From NCBI GenBank assembly GCA_944989445.1, contig CALYLW010000012.1, positions 3,125,001 to 3,189,000 on the forward strand: a stretch of 64,000 nt of DNA. Reading direction: 5' to 3'. The stretch's first letter is position 1. Every line of letters begins with the position of its first letter. Origin of the DNA: Ampullaceana balthica (lineage: Eukaryota; Mollusca; Gastropoda; Lymnaeidae). Of the stretch, positions 1-11,445 are shown piece after piece. Below the pieces are notes generated by a model. The model worked only from the letters and a program-made list of their open reading frames with translations, had not been told where the DNA came from and made no database searches. Both the position numbers and the translations under genes were made by a program.

Positions 1-954
1 TGTGGGCAAACGTGGGGCACGACCTTACTCACTTCACGTGAGTGGCCCGGGGGGGGAGGCTTGTACATGACTTGGTGGAGTTCGTGAGAGATGCAAAATG
101 CAAATGTTAAGAATTTTCCTGAAAACACTGTACAAACAGTAATATTTGTATTATTTATATAAAAATCTTTAAAAACATTAAGGGAGAGTAAGTGAAATTT
201 AAGCGAGCTAAGAGTATGAAAATCTTCAATATTAGTATATATATATATAAATTATGGCTAAAATTTGTGTTTTTTTTTGTGTTTGTTTTTTTGAGTGTAT
301 CTTTGATATGTTAGAAGAACTTATGAGTATTTAAATGGGTTATAATAAAGTGAGTGAGAAACCATGGGAAAGTTACTTGTATTTGTTTTTGTTTTTTTTA
401 ATCTAAGATGTACATTTGCTTTGATCGCAACTTAGACACAAAAGTAAATGTTTAAATTAATAAAATTGAGGGTTACTGAAGATGGTAAATCACCTGTACA
501 AATTTCAATGATGGACAATGTCTTTTTTATACACTTTTGTATGTGTGTGGTGTTTTGTGTGGTGTTTTGTGTGAGGGTATGTGTGTGAAGGAGTGTGTAT
601 GGAGTAAGTGGACTCACAGTCTAATCATAAGAAATGCCAAGAGCATGTTTGGTGGCTTGGGGCGGGGGAGGCACCACTCTTCTAGTTCAGACATTCCGGA
701 TTGTCGCCATTTTTTTTGTGTTGGTCCAAAGTATCTAACTACGGCTAAACCCAAACTTTGAGTTCAAATTTCATTTATCCACAAGCAATGAATCCACGTT
801 CTGTGATTAAATGGATGTAAGTCTAAACTTCAATTTGCCATTCAATTTTATTCTTTTCTCAAAGGTGAAAAGGGAACCCGGGGCAGGGTGTCGGGGCAGG
901 GTGTCGTGTCCTGTACAAATAAGATTCATACCAATGTGCGCTTGTTATTAATCC
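1..954. other. Unannotated A/T-rich DNA
   Basis: No gene or element recognised. The stretch has T-rich tracts and a GT-rich patch around 540-600. The short ORFs here are low complexity. Confidence 0.5.
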
Positions 955-1024
955 AATAACAATGAGGCGTACAATAACAATGAGGCGTACAATAACAATG
1001 AGACATACAATAACAATGAGGCGT
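955..1024. repeat. 18-bp minisatellite, 4 copies
   Basis: Four direct copies of a unit containing AATAACAATGAGGCGT start at 955, 973, 991 and 1009. The third copy varies (GAGACAT in place of GAGGCGT). Confidence 0.9.
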
Positions 1025-2010
1025 TCTGGCTTACACACGGATTCAAAGAAATCGAAAAATAAAACAACAGGCGAAGCCAGTCTGCGGTAATACATATACA
1101 TGTAATATTATTCACAAGGACCCCCCCCCCTCACTTTTATTTCGTCTTTCTCCATTTAAATGACCGCGATGACACTGCACACTGATGAAGATACGACAAA
1201 TCAGGTCAGATAAATATTTATAAAAAAATCCTTTCGGGGTTTATATAATTAGAATTATAAAACGGTATTGTAAAATGTTATACCGAGAAGAATAACGTGG
1301 AGGTATGTAATGTTCGATAACAACCAAATAAATCACTTATCTATTACAGATGCTCCTTCTATACAGAAGATTTTTTAATCCTACACTATTCCATCGTTTG
1401 TGTAAAATCTTACATTTTTCCAGATGGGAGGAGCGAGAATTTGTATTTGTTTGTTCTTGCATACGGAAAAGGAAAATTGTTTTATCCCTACGTCTATCTG
1501 AGGGTTGTGTAAGATTATCTTTGTATTTCCCAGTTGGAATTAATCGCCTTATTCTGCTGGCGTCATTCAAAACAAGTTTGTTTCTACCACGACGGTGTTT
1601 TAAAGATACAACTGTGACATTTTATTTTATGGAAACAATACGCCAATATACTTATTCAAATGCGTATTAATTGAATGAACCCAGGTAAATAAATTTCTTC
1701 TGAACACGCACCATACAAATCTTCAAAAAAATGGGCCTAGATTTTAAAGTAGTGGTATTTTATTATGTATTAACGGACTTTTTGTACTATTTTGAGAACA
1801 TGCCAAACGAAGGGTTTTGAGGAAGTAACGTTCAATGCGGGGGGGGGGATACTGGCCACAATATGTTACACAATTCTCAACGAAAACAGTCTGTAATGAT
1901 ACATAGCGACCAACCCCTAAGATTTTAGTACGATACACATTGAGTTTGTGTTTTGGAGGACGCAATCGATTTGTTGACAAATTATCGATTCGATTTTTTT
2001 TAAACAACCG
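1025..2010. other. Unannotated DNA
   Basis: No gene seen. A run of ten C at 1121-1130 and a run of ten G at 1839-1848 stand out. Overlapping ORFs on both strands at 1337-1670 show no recognisable domain. Confidence 0.45.
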
Positions 2011-2083
2011 CGACAGACTTTGTCCAAGGAGTCGACAGACAGACTTTGTCCAAGGAGTCGACAGACTTTGTCCAAGGAGTCGG
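2011..2083. repeat. Short minisatellite, 3 copies of about 22-26 bp
   Basis: Three copies of a unit built on GACTTTGTCCAAGGAGTCG occur in direct orientation. The ORFs crossing it in several frames are repeat artefacts. Confidence 0.85.
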
Positions 2084-2744
2084 AGGCAGAGCAAACAGAA
2101 CGAGTGAAGGGGGTTGAGGGGAGTATGGACGAATAACATATGTGTGGGTCGCCCACTGTGGCGGGATTTCGAGAGAATGGGTGTGTGTGGAGGGGGTCGT
2201 CATCGGGTGAGGTGACAGAGGCAGATAGTGAATGACTTTATACCTCTTTTAAAGTCAATATGACCAAATGATACGTGCCTTTACGTGCGAGGTAAAACGC
2301 GGGAGTGTGAGATAATGGGGTCCACGGGATGCTTGGAATGAGAGCGTGTGGGTGAGAACTGCGTGTGAAGGAGTGCGGGTGCGAGTGTGGCTGTGACTGT
2401 GGGTGCGAGTGTGAGTTCTCGGGATGTAGGCGGGTGTCGAAGAAAACAAAACAAGACCGTAATGCGAATCAAGATTCATTGAGCCTAATCCTGACATCCC
2501 ATGTTGCTAATTGACACGTGATTTACAATATTGTGCATGAGAGCAGAAAATGGTGAGCTACCTGAAGCGACGCTATACAGGAATAGAAATGGGGGGTTAG
2601 CATGGAGGAATAGCGTGGAGGAATATCATAGAGGATTGGCATGGAGTTTAAGTACGCAAACTCATATTTGAAGCAAACGGAATGGTCCAGCTTTCATACT
2701 TTCTCTTTCGCGTCTTCCCCTTCCGGTTCCACCCTTAGACATAT
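2084..2744. other. Unannotated, G/T-rich on the plus strand
   Basis: Degenerate GTGTGGGTG-type sequence lies around 2340-2420 and short GGAGGAATA repetitions around 2590-2640. No gene seen. Confidence 0.5.
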
Positions 2745-2985
2745 TTAGTCTTCGGGTTTCTTAGACAACCTTCTGGTTCTAAGGACGAGACTACCTGCAG
2801 TTCTAAAGACAAGACAACCTTCTGGTTCTAAGGACGAGACTACCTGCAGGTTTGCAAGGACGAGACAACCTGCAGGTTTGCAAGGACGAGACAACCTGCA
2901 GGTTTGCAAGGACGAGACAACCTGCAGGTTTGCAAGGACGAGACAACCTGCAGGTTTGCAAGGACGAGACAACCAGCAAGTTCGT
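2745..2985. repeat. 26-bp minisatellite
   Basis: About nine direct copies of a unit containing GGACGAGACAACCTGCAGG and TTTGCAA. The left copies are more diverged (TTCTGGTTCTA variants). The minus-strand ORF here is a repeat artefact. Confidence 0.9.
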
Positions 2986-3252
2986 GAGGGAGGTACACCC
3001 TGGTCAATTAACGTTCATGTGATGTCCTAATTGCCGTCAAATTCTGGATTATATTTTGTTTACTGATTCAGGAAACGGTTTCTCATCAGATCTTGTCTCC
3101 ACACACGGGTTCATTTCATCCACACACACACAACAGTACCAATGATTGAATCAACTGAATGGCGAAATAAACGAATGAATGAAACTGACCGAAGAAATGT
3201 GACTTAAGGAAAGAAGGTGTTGTGCGTGATCTGTGTTATTATTTTCTCCAGC

Positions 3253-3427
3253 GTGGGAAACTGTACAAAGATTAGTGGGAAACTGTGCAAAGATTAGTGG
3301 GAAACTGTACAAAGATGAGTGGGGAAACTGTACAAAGATTAGTGGGAAACTGTACAAAGATTAGTGGGAAACTGTACAAAGATTAGTGGGAAACTGTACA
3401 AAGATTAGTGGGAAACTGTACAAAGAG
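3253..3427. repeat. 22-bp minisatellite, 8 copies
   Basis: Eight direct copies of a unit containing GTGGGAAACTGTACAAAGA start at 3253, one of them 23 bp long. The array ends near 3427. Confidence 0.92.
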
Positions 3428-4257
3428 TGATCACAGTACTAGTAGACACAAGCGAAACCATTTTCAAAATCGATTGAGCACTTGAACTGTAGTTTTCAAA
3501 CATTATCTCGTCCAAAATAACGTGCAGTCAGTCAGAGAAATTAATAATAATAATACTTTTTTAAAACGCCATCTAATGAGAAGTCCACTGACTTTATTCT
3601 ATACCGCCAACTGTCGTGCAAACAATGAAAATTAGGCAATGAAGCTAAGCACACATTGATCCGACAGCTACGGGTGGAGGGAAACGAGTTTGTTTTTTAC
3701 CCTGAAGAAGGCCACATGTGAACTAGCGTTTCCATACTAAAACCTCCACAACAAAGTGAACTCAGACGCCATATTAACCGGGGGGACCTCTATTGAGACA
3801 GCAGGCTCTAATGTACAGACCATTGACTCGGGCGCTAGATCGCAGTCTATGATAGTTTTTAAGAGAGAGGTGTGTGTGGGGGGGACAGGACCGTTGGTGG
3901 GAGGGGCGGACAGGTGGGGGTGCATACAAATAGAGGAAGGAATGAAAAGGGGGGGGAGGGGGATGTATGGAAAGAATTTCGGCTGTGCGGCAGAAAGGTT
4001 GGGGGGGGGGAATAGGGATACCTGAATTGAAGGCCCGGTGTGTTTGAAAACGCGCCGTTAAAGGAACAAGAACGATTTCATTAGACGGACGGTTCTAAAT
4101 TCGGAGCGTTAGTTAGCATCCGTTGAATCCGTTGACTCCTACGCCTTCGGTTAGCGCGCGCGTGTGCCTGTGGTTAAAGGTCGAAGGTCGTAGGAGTAAA
4201 TGATCACAACGGCGTGTACCATAACATTTTTTTTAAAAAAGTTCTTAATTCATTCAT
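3428..4257. other. Unannotated DNA with G-rich tracts
   Basis: No gene recognised. G-runs occur around 3949-3960 and 4001-4010 (ten G). The plus-strand ORF at 3756-4025 is dominated by these runs. Confidence 0.45.
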
Positions 4258-4333
4258 CAGCGTTGTTGAGTCAGTGAACATTTTCATAGTCGGTTCAGCG
4301 TTGTTGAGTCAGTGAACATTTTCATAGTCGGTT
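4258..4333. repeat. 38-bp tandem duplication
   Basis: Two identical direct copies begin with CAGCGTTGTTGAGTCAGTG at 4258 and 4296. Confidence 0.92.
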
Positions 4334-4416
4334 CGGACACTGACTTCTCATTAAACATGATGTCTATTCGGCACGTAAATTATTTGAAAGGCGCTGTGAG
4401 ACCCACGAAATGTTTT

Positions 4417-7367
4417 CCGTAGAGCAGCGGTTTTCAAACTGTGGTACGCGTACCACTGGTGGTACGCCAGGCCTCTCTAGGTGGTACGCGAAAAATTTTG
4501 AAAACAATTTAAATTGTGACCATATTTCTTTGATTGTATCTATTGCTACAATTTTATTTTTTAAAACTTTTCATTAGTTAACTAGTAAGTATTAATTACA
4601 AAAATATTTTAATTGGAACAAATTTAGGCAATAGTTTGAAGCAAAATAATTCCCAAACGCAACAGATTTCTAAAAATCAAATGCAGATGTGCCAAGTAGT
4701 GCATTAACATGGCGGCGATGGCCAATTCATAGGCCTACGACCCTACGTAACCTATTATTCTAATTGGCTTTTTTGTAAAACTTTTAATTCTCTTCCATAA
4801 ATACTTATTATTTATACTCAAAAATATCTATCTTCCAACACAATTGCATACGAATATCTCCTATTATAGTGTTGATTCTACAATTAAATAATCTATGGTT
4901 GTAAACGCGCCAACTGGCAACTGTGCGAAGGAATTCTGTTTTCTGGTAGAGGTAGCACAGACGTAAATAGTATACTGTGGACTGTGGAGGTAGTCTTGGC
5001 AGTTTGACTTTAGATTTGGCACTTTTATGCGGTGTTCGTAGTTTATTTAAATTTTAATGTGGAAATGTATAATTAATAAGTTTGTGAATATACATTCTAG
5101 GTTCCGTGGCAAAATTTTTGAATATTGGCCTAGCCACTGGCTATATGTTTGAAATACCAAATACCAATTCTTAATCTTTAAACCCATCAATGGATAAATG
5201 GTTAAAAAATCAACCGCTTAAAAGAAAGTTAGAACCGGCCAATGCTAAGGTTAGTAATGAATCCACCAAGGCTATCACTCGAGAACAAAGCTTGAATTTT
5301 AACCAGAATGAAGATGATGGCACTCGTAAGCAGCGAAAGATTATTAGACGGTATGACGAAAGCTATTTATACTTTGGATTTACTTGGTGTGGTGACAAAA
5401 ATGAACCCCAGCCTCAATGTGTCATTTGCAGTGAAAAACTTTCAAATCATTCAATGAAACCCTCTCTGCTTCAGCGCCATTTCAATACAAAACATATCCT
5501 TTATAAAGATAAACCACTTGAATTTTTTAAAATAAAAAAAATTGAAATGCAACTAAGTAAGACAAGTTTAAAGTCATTTACCAATATTAACTTACAAGCA
5601 TTGGAAGCGTCTTATTTGGTCAGTTTGCGAATTGCTCAAACAGGGAAACCACACACTATTGGGGAGAGCCTAATATTACCTGCTGCTAAAGATATTGTAA
5701 CTTGTTTGTTAGGACAGAATGCTGCCAAAAAACTTGATAATGTTCCTTTGTCGGATAACACTGTTTCCAGACGCATTCAAGATTTAGCTTGTGAAGTAAA
5801 GAAAATCCTCATTCAAAGGATACAGAAAAGCAGATACTTTGCAATTCAGTTAGATGAGAGTACTGATATTACAAACTTTGCTCAATTGATGACGTATGTT
5901 AGGTATGAACATGAACAGGCAGTTGAGGAAGAATTTTTGTGCTGCGAATCTTTAGCTGAGCGGACAATTGCTAATGAAATATTTTTAAAAAATTAATGAT
6001 TTTGTTGTTGCCAATGAAATAAATTGGAAAAACTGTGTTGGGGTTTGTTCTGATGGGGCAGCTGCTATGACAGGCAAACATGGTGGAGTGGTTACTCAAA
6101 TTAAGCAAGTTGCACCGAGAGCCAACTTCACACACTGCAGCATCCACCGTGAAGCATTGGCATCCAAAGCCATGCCCGACACACTTTAAAAACAGTTTTA
6201 GACCAGGCTGTTAAAATAGTTAACTTCATAAAAGCTCGAGCTCTAAACTCACGCGTGTTTACAATAATTTGCAATGAAATGGGAAGTGAACACAATAATC
6301 TTCTTTTGCACACGGAAGTACGCTGGCTATCTCGAGGGAAAGTTTTAAGTCGGCTTTTTGAACTATGCTCAGAAGTACAAATGTTTCTGTTGAACAGCAA
6401 ATTTGAAACATCGCATTTACTTTTGGACGAATTGTGTTTGGCATATTTGACGGATATTTTTGGGAAACTAAACGAACTGAATACGAGTTTGCAAGGAAGA
6501 AATATCACTCCATTTACTGTTGTGGATAAGATAAATGCAATAGTAAAAAAGCTTCAGTTCATTTTGTCAGATCTTGAGAAATCTTGTGTAGCTTCATTTT
6601 CTTCTCTTGAGTCTTTTGTGATGGAGAATAAGCTGCAACTTCATGCTAATTTGATTGAAGACATTAAGAAGCATTGCTCTCAACTGATACTGAATTTTCA
6701 ATCATATTTTCCTGAACAGTTGGATAATAAGGAATGGATTCGAAATCCATTTTCGGATGTGGTGTTGCCGGCTGATTATTCAGTTTTTGAAAGAGACCAG
6801 TTTGTTGAGATTTCATGTGATCGTGAATTGAAGAACGAATTTAAAAAAGACATGCTGTGCGATTTCTGGTTGAAGCGAAGGAATGAATATGGATTAATTT
6901 CTGATCGAGCTTTAAAGTTTCTGATTCCTTTCAAGCACGTCATATTTGTGTGAAACTGGGTTTTCAGCTATGCTTGCAATAAAAAATAAATACAGAACAA
7001 AGCTTGAACTTGAACCAGATTTGCGATTAAAATTAACAAACATAAAACCTGACATTGCAAATCTGTGTGCGTCTAAACAAGCTCACAGCTCACATTAACA
7101 TTTCTATTTTCATTTTTTATTGATACTCAGAATGAGCTCCATAAAATAAAATATTAACTTTTCTATGTCTAAGTTTAACTTTATAGGCCTAGTTAGTACC
7201 CATAACGTACTGTATGTCTGTATGATGTTTTCTTTAATTGCAAGGGGACTTCGTGCCCACCTGCTGCTTTTTTTTTATCGGACTTTAGCTGCATGTGGTA
7301 CGCCAAAATTTGATTTTTTTACCAAGTGGTACAATAAAAATAAAGTTTGAAAACCGCTGCCGTAGAG
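4417..7367 (+). mobile_element. hAT (Buster/ZBED5-like) DNA transposon with 8-bp TSD
   Basis: The element proper is 4425-7359 (2,935 bp). Its left end reads CAGCGGTTTTCAAACTG and its right end reads CAAACTTT-type sequence ending AAAACCGCTG, an imperfect terminal inverted repeat. It is flanked by an identical 8-bp target duplication, CCGTAGAG, at 4417-4424 and 7360-7367. Copies of GTGGTACG lie just inside both ends and are likely subterminal transposase-binding repeats. The interior carries a BED-finger hAT transposase on the plus strand, interrupted by frameshifts. The complete ends with exact TSD and the mildly decayed gene suggest a fairly recent but now inactive copy. The duplication fits the nnnTAnnn pattern known for the Buster branch of hAT elements. 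Confidence 0.96.
5190..7098 (+). pseudogene. Broken hAT transposase (BED finger, ZBED5/SCAND3-like)
   Basis: The gene opens at ATG 5190 (MDKWLKNQPLKRK) and is open to a stop at 5994-5996. The reading continues in other frames to TAA at 7096-7098. Residues 77-80 (CVIC) with H97 and H102 form a BED-type zinc finger. LDESTDI lies near the end of the first open segment, in the region of the first catalytic acidic residue of hAT enzymes. After the first break come CSDGAAAMTG and THCSIHREAL, then the TEVRWLSRGKVL motif at about 6315-6350. The C-terminal dimerisation region lies at about 6950-7098 (ETGFSAMLAIKNKYRTKL). I infer frameshifts near 5985 (one extra A in an A run), near 6190 (two extra bases in a T/A run) and near 6930 (one extra A). 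It should catalyse cut-and-paste transposition when intact, but this copy cannot. Confidence 0.92.
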
Positions 7368-8470
7368 TGTTCCATAAATGATTGAGAACCTTCTTGCCCC
7401 CCCCACACACACACACACGAATGTTGGAGCAGAATAAGAGTCACGCTTGAATGAAACAGAACCAACATAAATAGAGAAAGAAAGGGGAGAGAAGATTGAG
7501 CGTCGGGACACGGGGCCTTCTCCTGTGGAGGTAGTTAAGTTACCGTTCTTTGTAAGGTTACAGTCATTAAAAAAAAGGAAAACGAAAAAAAAATATTATG
7601 TGATTAAAAAAGGGACGCGAGGCCGAAAAGTGTGTGTGTGTGGGTGGGGTGGGGGGAGTGAATAGGATACGGATGGCGATTGAGATGGGATTGCTGAAAA
7701 AAAAAGTAAAACATGTCGGTGGAATGTGCTATTTGTAAGCTTGGGTACCATAGCCACCGAGACGGGTACAGTAATCTATAATATTCTTAATCTTAATTTT
7801 TTGGAGGATGGAGTGGTGGAAATGACTAATGATCGTTGGCATTATAAACTTAACGAAAATATAACATTTGTCTATTTTAATCGATTAATTGGTTGTGATT
7901 ATAGTATATCAGTTGAGCTAATTAAGACTTGACCATTGTCAAGATAAGCATTGATCGGGATCATTCTAATATAATTCTCACAACACAGGGCAAACCAGTA
8001 ATAATTTTTTTATAAAGAAATTCCACGCTGCGGACCAACTTTGTATAACAAAATCATGTTCATCCGTACCGCACCATACGATGTGGAAACTAAAATCAGG
8101 TGTTTATCCGTACCTCACAATATGAATAAAGTCTTTTAATTCGATATTCGTCGACACACCAAAATCATGAAGTTAAGACTGCAAGATACGATCGATAACA
8201 ATGACTTTCAACTAACTCTGTAAATTATACACACACAATCCCTTCACTACTAGATCTGAAAACGCCTCTTCGTTTCGATAATTGTTGTCATTTGTTAATG
8301 ACATTTGGCTGATGCATTTGCGTGTTGTCAACTGCCAGAAAATTGAGAACCGCCGCTGGGCCTTATTCCTTAGACTTTAGACCCACCACTGACGACAGCA
8401 GCAGTCGGTAGAGTGTGTTATACACTAACATCGGCGTGTCAATGCCGGACGTATCAGGTTAGTTCACCAA
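7368..8470. other. Unannotated DNA with CA/GT microsatellites
   Basis: A CA run lies near 7394-7418 and a GT/G-rich patch near 7630-7660. No gene seen. Confidence 0.5.
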
Positions 8471-8647
8471 TCAGGTGCCTACGCCAAGGAGTTCGCGGAC
8501 CGAGACCGGCACGACCACCAGTGCGGAGTCAGAGAGTAACAACCCCACAATGGTGAAAGACGGTCTGTGGGCGATGACGTCAGAAACATGACAGCGGAAG
8601 TCTGCGGCATCCCGCGCCATTTCAGGGATTTTGTTGGAGTCGGTCAT
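8471..8647 (-). CDS. Possible 58-residue ORF of unknown function
   Basis: Starting at the inner ATG (CAT on plus at 8645-8647), the minus strand reads MTDSNKIPEMARDAADFRCH and ends at TGA (8471-8473). The codons are rich in C/G at the third position, unlike the A/T-rich surroundings, which is the main argument for coding. The start has A at -3. A longer in-frame extension to 8719 exists, but it runs into a G-rich tract and looks less coding-like. There is no recognised domain, and the mildly hydrophobic C-terminal half is not a clear membrane helix. It includes TGACGTCA, a CRE-like site, so it could instead be promoter-proximal DNA or part of an unrecognised transposon. Confidence 0.25.
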   Translation of the reverse strand: MTDSNKIPEMARDAADFRCHVSDVIAHRPSFTIVGLLLSDSALVVVPVSVRELLGVGT

Positions 8648-9023
8648 TTTTGACAACTGGAACTTCGTTTGTTTACACCCCCACATTTTTATTTCCATAC
8701 CCGACCCCCCCACCCCCAAGAAAAAATGGTTGGTGGAAGCCGGAAGTTTACTGGATTAGGTGGCATCTACTATTAGGATGAAGTCCCTGGCCGACAAATG
8801 ATTATTTTAAAAAAAGGTAAAAACATTTTAAAACAAACGTTTTGATATTAATCGACACATGAAATGTATCAGATACAGAGAAGGGCGCTCTACCATGTCG
8901 TAAAAATGCAAGGGGGCATGGAGTACGAGGACTTTCGCGGGTAAACTCTTTTACAATCAATGTTATTCATCGCACACAGAAACACATCTTCATATAAAAT
9001 AAAGAACATCACGCACACACAGT
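8648..9023. other. Unannotated DNA
   Basis: Nothing recognised apart from a C-run at about 8706-8717. Confidence 0.45.
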
Positions 9024-9363
9024 AAAGTCAAGTGAGATACAGCAATGTGAAGCTATCACCTCAGATCCACACATCCACCATAAAGTCAAGTGAGATACAG
9101 CAATGTGAAGCTATCACCTCAGATCCACACATCCACCATAAAGTCAAGTGAGATACAGCAATGTGAAGCTATCACCTCAGATCCACACATCCACCATAAA
9201 GTCAAGTGAGATACAGCAATGTGAAGCTATCACCTCAGATCCACACATCCACCATAAAGTCAAGTGAGATACAGCAATGTGAAGCTATCACCTCAGATCC
9301 ACACATCCACCATAAAGTCAAGTGAGATACAGCAATGTGAAGCTATCACCTCAGATCCACACA
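9024..9363. repeat. 58-bp minisatellite, 6 near-identical copies
   Basis: Unit starts (AAAGTCAAGTGAGATACAGC) fall at 9024, 9082, 9140, 9198, 9256 and 9314. The copies appear identical, and the last diverges after CCACACA. The low divergence suggests recent amplification or homogenisation. Confidence 0.95.
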
Positions 9364-9971
9364 AACGCGCAGGTAATATTCCTATGATGGTAATTGGCGA
9401 CAACAAATCGAGCAGGAGACTGAGCTAATCGAATGGTTTCTATGGCAAGTGGCTGAAGATGACAGTAATATCACCGACGGATTGACTGCTGGCATAAACC
9501 GTGACAGTTACAACTCTACGGTGTTTAGTGGGTGCTGTACAGAACTGGAAGATGGGGTGTTAAATGGAAGGTGGGGCGTTAACTGGAAGATGTGGTGTTA
9601 ACTGGAAGATGGGGAAGTTAACTGGGAGTTAAGGGTATTTGGGACTTGAAGTTTTTAAGAGTTCGGGTTTTCAAAGGTGGATTGGATCTTTACTAGCAAA
9701 TGTGCTGTTTATTAACAGTTGTGGTGTTGAACTATGAGCTGGGGTAATTGTGGGAGCTAGGTCGCTGAGTGTTGAACTGAGAATTAAAGCGAGGAAAGGG
9801 ATAGGGGATCGTCTCCTGTCTGAAAACGTCGAAATTTTTTAAATTTACGACATAACTGTTCCAACTGTCTTTGTTTTTCGTCTGACTAATAGTACACATA
9901 AAGTAACAATACCCTCATTGTTACAAGTCATATTTTGGTACAAGGGGTTGCACTTTTTTTTGTTTGTTTGT
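9364..9971. other. Unannotated DNA with a short degenerate repeat
   Basis: Three to four diverged copies of a GTTAACTGGAAGATG motif occur around 9545-9625. No gene seen. Confidence 0.5.
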
Positions 9972-10284
9972 CAAAAGCCCAAGTAACTTATCCTTGTTTT
10001 ATTAATATGAAATATTAAAATTCCTGAAATGTACACAAATTATTTTATAATTATAAATCCTCAAATCCTCTTTTTACATCGCTCTCTTTTCCAAAATTAA
10101 AATATAAGCTAAAACAATGACGTCATATATATATTTTTTTTAAAGTCGAGAATGTTTTAATTTATAATTATTTTGCACACCTCCTGATGTGCGCCTTCTA
10201 TATATATTTAAATATAAGCTCAAAAAATAGCGTCATAGCGTTACGGATACATACTCCAACCAACCTTGTGACTTGGGCTATTAT
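9972..10284 (+). repeat. Interspersed repeat family A (AAAAGCCCAAGT ends), copy 1
   Basis: The copy begins CAAAAGCCCAAGTAACTTAT and ends near GTGACTTGGGCT, an inverted match to its start. The sequence after the left end (TCCTTG, AATATTAAA, CCTGAAATGTACACAAAT) is shared with 13441-13671 and, inverted, with about 62470-62552. It is probably a non-autonomous element. No clear target duplication was found. Confidence 0.65.
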
Positions 10285-11126
10285 TTTTTGGTATATTCTT
10301 TAAGAAGGGCGGAAAAAACATTAATTTTTGAATCATGCGCATTCACTACTGCGTTTTATTTCATTCCTTCGACATCTAAGCTAACATCTCGTTTCGGTGT
10401 GCATTGGGTAAAACTAACAACTTCCCTATCATGCACTCACGACCACGGGTGCACGATTGTTCCTAGTGAACCGCCATAGGTACCAGACGGTCTCCGGGGT
10501 CTCAGAGACCAGTGCGCCACCAGGAGGCCAACAACCTTTTCTACGAAGACCTTCCGACCACTCGGCCGGCGTCTTATCTAAAGGGTGATAAGCATGGAAA
10601 GGGTTTGTTTTGAAGCAAGGGCTTGCTATGACGGTATACAGTCTTCGGTGGAATGGTAGGTACAAGAGAAACATTAACACTGCAGTCAAAGGTCACCATT
10701 GGAGTATGCTGCTCCTCGACGACTCACGTCGACCGCATTATCACACTGCGTCATTGATGTCAACCTTAGACAAGCTGTGTTTTTAAAATTCTCCTTTGTG
10801 TGTAGGTGGAAGGGTTTAAGTGGCTATTTGATAATATTTCGGGGGTGGTGGTGGGGAAGGGGGAGATAACTGTCAGGTAAGTTAAGGCGGGGGTGTGGGG
10901 AGGTTGTTGAGGCCCATATATGTCCGTAATGCCACGAAACGGGCCCTAACTTTTGAACACGCGCCTTGACAAGACAGCTGTTCTTGAATTGTTGCCGATG
11001 GGGAAATGCCGAAATATTTTTTTTTAAAATCCCTAGTAGCTTTCCCCATCCTCTCACACATTTTTTTTCTTCTTATCGTTTCAGCCCCGATTTCACGAAC
11101 CATACGTATTAGATAAGAATGAATTT
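10285..11126. other. Unannotated DNA
   Basis: The minus-strand ORF at 10429-10689 has GC-richer sequence but no recognisable domain or splice context. A G/T-rich patch is at 10840-10900. No gene supported. Confidence 0.4.
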
Positions 11127-11271
11127 TGCGCTTGTACATCCTACATTAGTTCTTGTACATCCTACATTGCGCTTGTACATCCTACTTTGCGCTTGTAAAT
11201 CCTACATTGCGCTTGTACATCCTACATTTGCGCTTGTACATCCAACATTTGCGTTTAAACATCCTACATTT
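11127..11271. repeat. About 20-bp minisatellite, 7 diverged copies
   Basis: Tandem copies of GCGCTTGTACATCCTACATT with substitutions and one-base length changes. The ORF across it is a repeat artefact. Confidence 0.88.
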
Positions 11272-11445
11272 CATTTGATAGACTTAGGATTGAATAAAAT
11301 AGTGCATACACAGACGATATCTATTTATGTATAAATGCAAATTTTCACATGTATGTCAGTGACAAGCGCAGGTGGACTCACCTCCTTTAAGCTACGCCAC
11401 CGTCAACTGCATTTAAACAACAGCCGTGACCCTAAGACTCCGTTA

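Noticed and set aside
9024..9363. CRISPR-like regular array
   Set aside because: The 58-bp copies are contiguous with no unique spacers, and the genome is eukaryotic; it is a minisatellite.
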